From the NCBI GenBank assembly GCA_039810085.1, contig JBDHWG010000010.1, forward strand, positions 124,001-188,000: a stretch of 64,000 nucleotides of DNA, read 5' to 3'. Under the pieces are notes generated by a model. It was given only the letters and a program-made list of their open reading frames with translations. It was not told the origin of the DNA and did not search any database. How positions within the stretch are numbered: the first letter of the stretch is position 1; the number at the start of each line of letters is the position of its first letter. The translations under genes were made by a program, and so were the position numbers. This document shows positions 44,058 to 53,109 of the stretch, piece by piece. The DNA comes from JBDHWG01 sp039810085 (GTDB lineage Bacteria > Chloroflexota > Anaerolineae > Epilineales > JAHCIE01).

Positions 44058-44097
44058 ACCCTGCTACCCCCTCTCCCACTTTGGGAGAGGGCAGGGT
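44058..44097. repeat. CCCTCTCCC...GGGAGAGGG hairpin element
   Basis: CCCTCTCCC and GGGAGAGGG form a perfect 9-bp stem around ACTTT, extended by outer ACCCTG/CAGGGT pairing with a bulge. The design matches a REP-like element widespread in bacterial genomes. Confidence 0.6.
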
Positions 44098-44215
44098 GAG
44101 GGCCAAGTCCTCCATTCGAATGATGCCCCACTAGCCAAAGGTCGGGTTGACATTCGGCGTGGCACAGACTATTATTTAGCTTGTCAAAGTAATTCGGCGT
44201 TGGAGAGGTGCCGAG

Positions 44216-45727
44216 ATGCGCCGCATGATTGGCTGGGTCTGGGTCAGTGTGGTGCTGGTGTTGGCCGTCCTGAGCTTGTTGGCGTCGAGCGCGCCCGTCC
44301 GGGCGGACGAGCCACCTGTCACACCATCCCCGCCGCCTCAAGCGACGCCGACGTCTCGTCCACCCGTGCAAGGCCATGCTCCGGAGGGGTTAGGGCCTGA
44401 GGGCGTGCGATCTATCCCCTACCCGCTGCCTCGGCGCGGAGACCAGCGGCTCCTGGTCATCCTCGCTGATTTTCCAGATGAGGTCGGGCAGTACTCGGGG
44501 CAGGCATGGAGCAGCTTCTTCTTCGGCCAGGGCGGGTTTGCCGATTACTTCCGCGAGGTGTCGTACAATCAGCTCCGCTACACGGGCGATATTGTGGGGA
44601 TGCTTGACGGGCGGCTGGTGACGAACTTGAATGGCATTGGCTACGTCCGGCTGCCGAATCCCATCACGTTCTACGCGGATGGCAGTTACGGCTTCTACGG
44701 CGCGTTTCCGGCAAACAATGACGGGGTCGTCTACCATGCCCTAGCGGCGCTCGGCCAGGCTGGGTTTGACTTCTCGCCCTACGCGAACCCCGCGACCCAG
44801 GAAGTGGAGAACGTGGTGGTGGTTTTTGCCGGGGTGAGCTATGGGTACACCGGAGATGCGGTCCACTCGCTGCAAGCGACGGGTTATTGGCTCGCTTCAT
44901 CTCCCGAAGGACGCTACACCGCCCCGGGCGGCCAGTGGGTACGGTCCTACACGTTGTGCCCGGAGAGGACCGGGTACGGTTTGGGCCACATGGCATCTAT
45001 TGGAATCTGTGTCCATGAGCACGGCCACGGCCTCGGCGCGCCGGACCTGTATGACTTGAACGGGCGGTCGAGCGGGGTAGGCTGGTTCGACGTGATGAGC
45101 TACGGTGTCTATGGCGCGACGGACGGCTTGCGGCCTTTCCAGGCGGGCGCTTTCACGAAAGAGTTCCTCGGCTGGATCACGCCCACAGTCGTCGCAGCCG
45201 GGACTTACACCGTGACCTTGCCGCCGGTCGAGACGAGCGGCAAAGTTGTCAAGCTCTACCCCCACGGCGACACATCTAGCCACGAGTACTTCTTGGTAGA
45301 GAACCGCCAGCCGATTGGATTCGATATAGACTGGCCCTTGGCCAGTTTGTGCGCCGGCCTGATTGTCTGGCACGTCGACGGTGACGTCGTCAGGAATTAC
45401 CTGTACAGCAATAAGGTCAACACGCCAGGCGGATATGGCCCGCCGCACCACGGCGTGACCGTGGTCGAGGCGGATGGCGACGACGGCATGCAGCGCCACC
45501 GCTATGACTATGGCGCGTGTACTGATACGTGGGGTGTCGGTCGTCAGTGGGGCCCATTTTCGTGGCCCACCTCGCGTTTGTGGGATTACACCGATAGCCA
45601 GCTCTCGATGCGCGCGCTGGATGCCAGGAATGGCACGGTGACGCTGTCGTTGCACGTTGCAGTTGCTCCGGTTGCGCCAACGTATCGGCTTGGCTTGCCG
45701 CTGGTGTTGGGCGCGACAAGCCAATAA
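44216..45727 (+). CDS. Secreted M6 (immune inhibitor A-like) metalloprotease
   Basis: The 503-residue protein has a signal peptide to about residue 30 and a Pro/Thr-rich linker to about 52. The catalytic domain contains QRLLVILADFPDE, FFFGQGGFADYFREVSYNQL (typical M6 start) and the zinc motif HEHGH (267-271) in ICVHEHGHGLGAPDLYD, followed by the met-turn-like WFDVMSYG. The C-terminal part (WITPTVVAAGTYTVTLPPVE) is a beta-sandwich, and the protein ends TYRLGLPLVLGA. Family M6 proteases degrade extracellular proteins. GGAGAGG precedes ATG 44216. Probably monocistronic. Confidence 0.92.
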   Translation: MRRMIGWVWVSVVLVLAVLSLLASSAPVRADEPPVTPSPPPQATPTSRPPVQGHAPEGLGPEGVRSIPYPLPRRGDQRLLVILADFPDEVGQYSGQAWSSFFFGQGGFADYFREVSYNQLRYTGDIVGMLDGRLVTNLNGIGYVRLPNPITFYADGSYGFYGAFPANNDGVVYHALAALGQAGFDFSPYANPATQEVENVVVVFAGVSYGYTGDAVHSLQATGYWLASSPEGRYTAPGGQWVRSYTLCPERTGYGLGHMASIGICVHEHGHGLGAPDLYDLNGRSSGVGWFDVMSYGVYGATDGLRPFQAGAFTKEFLGWITPTVVAAGTYTVTLPPVETSGKVVKLYPHGDTSSHEYFLVENRQPIGFDIDWPLASLCAGLIVWHVDGDVVRNYLYSNKVNTPGGYGPPHHGVTVVEADGDDGMQRHRYDYGACTDTWGVGRQWGPFSWPTSRLWDYTDSQLSMRALDARNGTVTLSLHVAVAPVAPTYRLGLPLVLGATSQ

Positions 45728-45768
45728 GTCTGCGTAGTTTGAACACCGTTTGATGTGAGGCAGAGATT

Positions 45769-47580
45769 ATGAAACCATTATGGCGGGTCATGAAGTACCT
45801 GCGCCCACATTGGCTGGACGTGACCATTGCCTTTGTCAGCCTTTTGCTGGTGACGGCGACGACGCTGGTGACGCCGATACTCATCGAGCGCATCATCAAC
45901 GACGGGATCGGCCAGCAGAACATCCCCCTCATCGTGTGGCTAACGCTGGCGATCCTCGTCTTCGCCGTGGTGCGCGGCCTGTTCCAGTTCTTCCAGAGCT
46001 ACCTGACGGAGAGGGCGAGCCAGGGCGCAGCCTTCGACATGCGCAACGACCTGTACACCAAGCTCCAGCGCCTTAGCTTCAGCTACCATGACCAGGCCCA
46101 GACCGGCCAGCTCATGACGCGGGCGACGAGCGACGTGGAAATGGTGCGACAGTTTACCGGCCTGGGCCTCATCCAGCTCCTTAGCTCAATATTGATGCTC
46201 ATCGGCACCGCCGTGCTCCTGTTCACGATGAACTGGCGGCTGGCGCTGGCGGGCCTGTCGGTCATGCCCATCACGTTTCTCATCATCGCCAGCTTCGTGC
46301 GCCGCGTGCAGCCCATCTTCAAGGCGGTGCAGCAGAAGCTCTCCGACGTGAACACCATCCTCCAGGAGAACCTGAGCGGCGTGCGCGTCGTCAAGGCGTT
46401 CGCCCGCGAGCCGCTGGAGAAGCAGCGCTTCGAGAAGTCCAACGACGACCTGCTCGGCGAGAACCTGAAGGCATCCTACGCCGTGGCCTACAACATTCCC
46501 CTCGTCTTCACCATGTCCGGCCTGGGTAGCGTCATCGTCATCTGGTACGGCGGCTGGCAGGTTATCTACGGCGCGATGAACCTGGGCGAGTTGGTCGCGT
46601 TCAACACCTACCTGGCGATGCTGCTGTTCCCCATCTTCGGCCTCGGCATGGTGTCGGGCCTCATCTCGATGGCGGCGGCGAGCGCCGAGCGCATGTTCGA
46701 GATCCTCGACGCGCCGGATGAAGCCCGCGACAAGCCGGGCGCTCAACCACTACCACCGGTGCAGGGCGACGTGGCCTTCCACAATGTCTCCTTCCGCTAC
46801 GCCGGCGCAACCACGAACTCGCTGACCGACGTGAGCTTCGACGCGAAGCCGGGCCAGACCATTGCGATCCTGGGCCAGACCGGCTCCGGCAAGAGCAGCA
46901 TCATCAACCTCCTCCCTCGCTTCTACGAGCCGACGAAAGGCAACATCACCATCGACGGCCACGACATCGCCGATGTGACCCTGGCGAGCCTACGCGCCCA
47001 GATCGGCATCGTCATGCAGGAGACCAACCTGTTCACCGGCACGATCCGCGACAACATCGCCTTTGGGCGGCCCGACGCAACGATGGACGAGGTGCGCGCG
47101 GCGGCGCGCGCGGCGGCGGCTGAGGAGTTCATCGAGGAGTTGCCCGACAAGTACGAGACGAAGGTCGGCGAGCGCGGCCTGGGGCTGAGCGGCGGCCAGC
47201 GGCAGCGCATCGCCATCGCCCGCGCCCTATTGCTGAACCCGCGCATCCTCATCCTGGACGACTCGACCTCGGCGGTGGACGCCGCGACCGAGGTTCGCAT
47301 CACCCAGGCGCTCGACGAGCTGATGAAGGGGCGGACGAGCTTCGTGATTGCCCAGCGCATCAGCACCATCCGCAATGCCGACAAGATCCTCGTCATGGAC
47401 CACGGCAAGCTCGTGGCGACGGGCACGCACGACGAATTGCTGGAGAGCAACCCCATCTACGCCGACATCTACTATCTCCAGTTCCACGGCCGCCAGGAGA
47501 ATCGCCTGGACGAAGGCGAGAACGAGGCGCAGCCCGTCGCCGTCCCGGCGGCTGACGGTGGAAAGAGGGTAACACTATGA
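45769..47580 (+). CDS. Heterodimeric ABC exporter, half with the non-catalytic ATP site
   Basis: The 603-residue half-transporter has six membrane helices (residues about 1-310) fused to an ATPase domain. Walker A is GQTGSGKSS and the signature is LSGGQ. The Walker B is ILILDDSTSAVD, with Asp where the catalytic Glu normally stands, and the H-loop histidine is replaced by Gln (VIAQRIS). These are the marks of the degenerate-site subunit in TM287/288- or BmrCD-type multidrug exporters. Its stop overlaps the next gene's start (ATGA), so both halves are made together. The substrate is unknown, possibly drugs or lipids. Confidence 0.94.
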   Translation: MKPLWRVMKYLRPHWLDVTIAFVSLLLVTATTLVTPILIERIINDGIGQQNIPLIVWLTLAILVFAVVRGLFQFFQSYLTERASQGAAFDMRNDLYTKLQRLSFSYHDQAQTGQLMTRATSDVEMVRQFTGLGLIQLLSSILMLIGTAVLLFTMNWRLALAGLSVMPITFLIIASFVRRVQPIFKAVQQKLSDVNTILQENLSGVRVVKAFAREPLEKQRFEKSNDDLLGENLKASYAVAYNIPLVFTMSGLGSVIVIWYGGWQVIYGAMNLGELVAFNTYLAMLLFPIFGLGMVSGLISMAAASAERMFEILDAPDEARDKPGAQPLPPVQGDVAFHNVSFRYAGATTNSLTDVSFDAKPGQTIAILGQTGSGKSSIINLLPRFYEPTKGNITIDGHDIADVTLASLRAQIGIVMQETNLFTGTIRDNIAFGRPDATMDEVRAAARAAAAEEFIEELPDKYETKVGERGLGLSGGQRQRIAIARALLLNPRILILDDSTSAVDAATEVRITQALDELMKGRTSFVIAQRISTIRNADKILVMDHGKLVATGTHDELLESNPIYADIYYLQFHGRQENRLDEGENEAQPVAVPAADGGKRVTL

Positions 47581-49409
47581 TGCGCGGCGGCCCCATGGGG
47601 ATGATGGACATCCAGGAGGAGAAGGCGCGCGACACGCGCAGCTCGGCCCTTCGCCTGTTCGAGTACGTCAAGGCGTACCCCTGGAACCTCGTCTGGATTC
47701 TCCTGTCAGTTATCGTGACCACGGTCACACGCCTGGCGCAGCCCTGGCTCGTCGGCGTCGCCATCGACCGCTTCATCAGCGTCGGCAACGGCGCGGGCCT
47801 GAACACCTTCATGTTCGCGCTGCTGGCGACGTATGCCATCGCTTACGCCGGCAACGTCGTCGGCTTTCGGCAGATGGCGTGGGTTGGGCAGCACGCGCTC
47901 TTCCGCATGCGCACGCAGGTCTTCGACCGCCTGCAACGCCTGCCGCTGGGCTACTTCGATACCCATGAGATCGGCGACCTGATGAGCCGTCTCAGCAACG
48001 ATACCCAGACCATCAGCAGTTTCCTGGGCGCGGGCCTCAACCGCGTTATTGGCGATATGTTATCCCTGGTCGGCATCCTGGTCGTCATGCTGCTGCTCAG
48101 CTGGAACCTGGCCCTCGCCAGCTTCCTCGTCCTGCCCATCATGTGGGTCGTCACCGTCCAGTTCTCTTCGCGCGCCCGCAAGGCGTTCCGTCAGACGCGG
48201 CGCGAGCTGGGCCGGGTCAACGCCGAGCTGGAGGAGAACATCGCGGGGATGAAGGAAGTGCAGGCGTTCTCGCGCGAGCGCGTCAGCCAGGCGCGCTTCA
48301 GCGAGATCAACGCCCGCAACCGCGACGTTAACGTTGGCGCGAACGCCATCACCAGCGCCTTCAACCCGGCGGTGGATTTCCTGAGCACGCTCTCGATGGC
48401 AATCGTCATCGGCTATGGCGCATACCTCGTCGTGAGCGGGCAGATCAGCGTCGGCGTCGTCGTCTCCTTCCTGCTCTATGTCCAGCGTTTCTTCGAGCCG
48501 GTGCGCTCGATCTCCCAGACGTGGACGTTGGCCCAGTCCGCCCTGGCCGGCGCGGAGCGCATCTTCAACCTGCTGGATGAGCCGGTGGAGATGGAGGACG
48601 CGCCCGACGCGCAGCCCATGCCGCAGATCCAGGGCCACGTCGTGTTCGACAACGTGACCTTCGGCTACAACCCGACCAAGCCGGTGCTATTCGACATCGA
48701 CCTGGACGCCCAAGCAGGCCAGACCATCGCTCTCGTCGGGCCGACGGGCGCGGGCAAGACGAGCATCGTCAACCTGCTCATGCGCTTCTACGACCCCCAG
48801 GAAGGTCAGGTTCTCGTCGACGGCATCGACATCCGCACCGTCCAGCGGGCGAGCCTGCGCAAGCAGATGGGCATGGTGCTGCAAGAGGCGTTCCTGTTCT
48901 CCGGCACTATCGCTGACAACATCCGCTTCGGCAAGGCCGACGCGACGATGGACGAGATTGTCGCCGCGGCGAAGCTCGTCAACGCCGACGAGTTCATCCG
49001 CTCCCTGCCGGAGGGCTACGAGACGCCCATCCTGGAGCGCGGCGCGAACTTGAGCCAGGGGCAGAAGCAGCTCATCGCCTTCGCCCGCGCCGTCATCACC
49101 CAGCCGCGCATCCTCATCCTGGATGAAGCGACGTCGAGTGTAGACACGCGCACCGAGGCCATGATCCAGGGCGCGCTGGGGCGGCTGCTCAAGGGGCGGA
49201 CGAGCTTCGTGGTTGCCCACCGCCTGAGCACCATCCGCAACGCCGACATGGTGCTGGTCATGATGCATGGGCGCATCGTCGAGCGTGGCAACCACGAGCA
49301 GCTTATGGCACAGGGCGGCGTGTACTACGACCTGGTCAGCAAGCAAACCGGCGCGCAGCAAGCGGCGGTCAACGGCAAGACACCCGTCGAGAGTATCGCC
49401 ACGAGCTGA
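47577..49409 (+). CDS. Heterodimeric ABC exporter, catalytic half
   Basis: The 610-residue half-transporter has an N-terminal extension (about 30 residues), six membrane helices and an ATPase domain with Walker A GPTGAGKTS, signature LSQGQ (deviating from LSGGQ), Walker B ILILDEATSSVD with the catalytic Glu, and H-loop VVAHRLS. Its deviant signature completes the degenerate site of the partner, while its own Walker B plus the partner's LSGGQ form the consensus site. A terminator follows at 49484. Confidence 0.94.
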   Translation: MMRGGPMGMMDIQEEKARDTRSSALRLFEYVKAYPWNLVWILLSVIVTTVTRLAQPWLVGVAIDRFISVGNGAGLNTFMFALLATYAIAYAGNVVGFRQMAWVGQHALFRMRTQVFDRLQRLPLGYFDTHEIGDLMSRLSNDTQTISSFLGAGLNRVIGDMLSLVGILVVMLLLSWNLALASFLVLPIMWVVTVQFSSRARKAFRQTRRELGRVNAELEENIAGMKEVQAFSRERVSQARFSEINARNRDVNVGANAITSAFNPAVDFLSTLSMAIVIGYGAYLVVSGQISVGVVVSFLLYVQRFFEPVRSISQTWTLAQSALAGAERIFNLLDEPVEMEDAPDAQPMPQIQGHVVFDNVTFGYNPTKPVLFDIDLDAQAGQTIALVGPTGAGKTSIVNLLMRFYDPQEGQVLVDGIDIRTVQRASLRKQMGMVLQEAFLFSGTIADNIRFGKADATMDEIVAAAKLVNADEFIRSLPEGYETPILERGANLSQGQKQLIAFARAVITQPRILILDEATSSVDTRTEAMIQGALGRLLKGRTSFVVAHRLSTIRNADMVLVMMHGRIVERGNHEQLMAQGGVYYDLVSKQTGAQQAAVNGKTPVESIATS

Positions 49410-49483
49410 CGTAAGATTGGCCGAGGGTGCGCCTCTAACGAGTGATGATCGAGCGTAGGATGAATGGAATTTTGATTGCATTG

Positions 49484-49508
49484 GCCGACTCGGTAGAGTC
49501 GGCTTTTT
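49484..49508 (+). terminator. Intrinsic terminator between exporter operon and RNase J
   Basis: GCCGACTC / GAGTCGGC with loop GGTA is followed by five T. It lies only 29 bases before the RNase J start, so it could also act as an attenuator for that gene. Confidence 0.88.
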
Positions 49509-49536
49509 GTGTGGCGCGGGTGCGCCACCTTAGCGT

Positions 49537-51195
<1,659 letters not shown>

Positions 51196-51256
51196 CGGCA
51201 AGCTGCGGTTGTCCAACGGGCATGCTGAGGGTATACTTCTCGGAGTAGAGGACCAA

Positions 51257-51628
51257 ATGCTCACAGTGACCCTTAAGCCCGAGCTTGCCGACCAGATTGA
51301 AGAATTGGCGCACGCAGCGCATACCGACGCAGAAGCTATCGTCGAGAAAGCGCTGCGTGCCTACCTGACTCAATATCGACGCGAGAAGATACAGGCAGAG
51401 ACACTAGCTTTTGAAGAGCAGCGGGATACGCTACTAACTCAATATGGCGGTGAATATGTGGCCTTCCACGAAGGCAAGGTGATCGATCATGACACAGACC
51501 TACGTGCGCTTCACTTGCGGGTGTTTGCCCAATTGGGACACACGCCCGTTTTGTTGAAGAAGGTCACAGACGAATCAGAGCCAGAACTGGTCGTGCGCAG
51601 CCCACGCTATATTCGAGGCCGGTCGTGA
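51257..51628 (+). CDS. DUF5678-type protein with RHH-like N-terminus
   Basis: The 123-residue start at ATG 51257 has AGAGGA upstream; longer readings run back into RNase J. Residues 1-40 (LTVTLKPELADQIEELAHAAHTDAEAIVEKAL) look like a ribbon-helix-helix DNA-binding fold. Residues about 55-110 (LLTQYGGEYVAFHEGKVIDHDTDLRALHLRV) fit DUF5678. The stop overlaps the start of the retropepsin-like gene (GTGA). The pair resembles a toxin-antitoxin style bicistron, but DUF5678 function is unknown. Confidence 0.75.
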   Translation: MLTVTLKPELADQIEELAHAAHTDAEAIVEKALRAYLTQYRREKIQAETLAFEEQRDTLLTQYGGEYVAFHEGKVIDHDTDLRALHLRVFAQLGHTPVLLKKVTDESEPELVVRSPRYIRGRS

Positions 51629-52011
51629 TCTTTCGCTACAGCGACGGCTACTACCCACCTGCCCCCGTCGTAGAAGTCACGCTCATTTCGGCTGCCGAAG
51701 ATACGCATGTAGGGCCGCTTCGTGGTTTCGTTGACAGTGGCGCCGACGGCACCATTATTCCTCTCGCCTATCTCGAAGAGCTTGGCGCTCCCGTTACAGC
51801 GCAGATGTTGATTCGAAGCTGGTGGGGCGAACGGCGCGAAGTGCTTATGTATCTGGTGGATGTACAAATTGGCAATCTCGTGCTGCCAGGAATCCAGGTC
51901 GTAGGCGACGAGCTCGCCGATGAGATTGTGGTTGGGCGAGACATACTCAATCGGTTCCGTGTGGTTTTGGATGGCCCAAGAGGGATGATAGAAATCTCAG
52001 CCGCTACATGA
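51625..52011 (+). CDS. Retropepsin-like aspartic protease family protein
   Basis: The 128-residue protein (GTG 51625, overlapping the upstream stop) contains FVDSGADGTIIP, the DSGA variant of the aspartic protease D-T/S-G motif with the following hydrophobic-Gly, and a C-terminal VVGRDILNRFRVVLDG similar to the flap/strand region of retroviral-type proteases. It would act as a homodimer. The substrate is unknown; the partner DUF5678 protein is a possibility. A bidirectional terminator follows. Confidence 0.8.
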   Translation: MIFRYSDGYYPPAPVVEVTLISAAEDTHVGPLRGFVDSGADGTIIPLAYLEELGAPVTAQMLIRSWWGERREVLMYLVDVQIGNLVLPGIQVVGDELADEIVVGRDILNRFRVVLDGPRGMIEISAAT

Positions 52012-52029
52012 GCACAATTAGAGTATACG

Positions 52030-52065
52030 AAGGCCGCGCGGATCACCGTCCGTGCGGCCTTTTTA
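52030..52065. terminator. Bidirectional terminator
   Basis: AGGCCGCGCGGA / TCCGTGCGGCCT (one G-T pair), loop TCACC-like, with AA on the left and TTTTTAT on the right, between two convergent genes. Confidence 0.85.
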
Positions 52066-52069
52066 TGTT

Positions 52070-52615
52070 TCAACTCATCTGGCTCTTGACGGGAGCGGGG
52101 GCCGCTTTGGCGCCGGCTTGCTCGATGGCCTGGCGCTCCTCGTCGGTCAAGGGGTAGGTGGAGCGGCCGCGCGTGACCGGCTTGGCGTATAGGCGCACGC
52201 CGCCGCGCGAGTGCATCCCCGTCATCACCAGACCATCGTTGTGGGCATCCAGCATGGCGATGGCGAAACTCTGGTCGCCGCCGGTGTCGTGGTACGGGTT
52301 GAAGCGCACGACGCCGACGTGTTGAACGCAATACTTCAGCCCCTCCGTCAGCGCCCTGGCAGCGACTTCGAGCTGGTCGATGCGGTAGCTGGCGTCGGTC
52401 AGACCCTCGATGTTACGCTCAAGCATGGCTTGGATATCCGTCGATGCCAGCTTTTCCATTTGCTCGCGCCACCGCTCGGCGCGGGCCAGGCGGCGCTGCA
52501 ACACAATCGCCCAGATGAGGGCGATCAGGGCGAGGAGAAACGCGGCGATAGAGACAAGGCTCAGGACGGGCGCGTAGAGCGTCAGATAAGGCGTGAGATC
52601 GGGCAGATTGTCCAC
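52070..52615 (-). CDS. DUF4446 membrane protein
   Basis: The 181-residue protein (GTG 52615, GAGG 5 bases upstream) has one N-terminal membrane helix (VLSLVSIAAFLLALIALIWAIVL), a charged coiled-coil segment, then the DUF4446 core VGVVRFNPYHDTGGDQSFAIAML, MHSRGGVRLYAKPV and YPLTDEERQAI. The family is common in Firmicutes and Chloroflexota; its role is unknown. Confidence 0.88.
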   Translation of the reverse strand: MDNLPDLTPYLTLYAPVLSLVSIAAFLLALIALIWAIVLQRRLARAERWREQMEKLASTDIQAMLERNIEGLTDASYRIDQLEVAARALTEGLKYCVQHVGVVRFNPYHDTGGDQSFAIAMLDAHNDGLVMTGMHSRGGVRLYAKPVTRGRSTYPLTDEERQAIEQAGAKAAPAPVKSQMS

Positions 52616-53109
52616 AACGTCCTCAATGATGACAATATCGGCGCAAAATTCTAGGCGTCGGCGCGTCCCTTGTCAATCCTCAACCTTAAGATATAGAAAT
52701 TGCAACCATATCCGACGTAATGCCCCGTACCTCTTCACGTCCCATTCACGTATTACACCTAGATGCAGCGCGCCTCATGACGCAGCGCATCCACAGAAGG
52801 GACAGGGCCGCGGCTGCCAACCGCGACGCTTGAGGGGGAAACTGGATATGGGAGGTACGTGCTTCTGAGAGTTTGACTGTCTGAGGCTCCGTCGATATGC
52901 GTTTCTGTGCCGCAACCCTCTGGGCCCGGCTCCTCCCCGGCCGCCGGCCAGGTCGCACGGTTGCTGTATAGTCTTTTCCCGACCATGTTAGCCCGCCGTA
53001 CAGGCCACATTCGACCCACCTACGGCGCTCTGTGAGCGTCTCTGTGTGTCGTGGCTTCGTCATGCCCAAACATCGCTAACGGTTACGGCGCGGCCCCAAG
53101 GAGGAAGCT
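52616..53109. other. 494-base intergenic region without recognised gene
   Basis: The stretch separates divergent genes. Short frames here have no ribosome-binding site or recognisable product. It contains GC-rich self-complementary segments (around GGCCGCCGGCC at 52940) and ends in AAGGAGG before the subtilase. I see no known riboswitch consensus. Confidence 0.5.

Noticed and set aside
52616..53109. Cyclic-di-GMP or other riboswitch in the subtilase leader
   Set aside because: I looked for known core sequences and found none; the GC-rich palindromes alone are not evidence.
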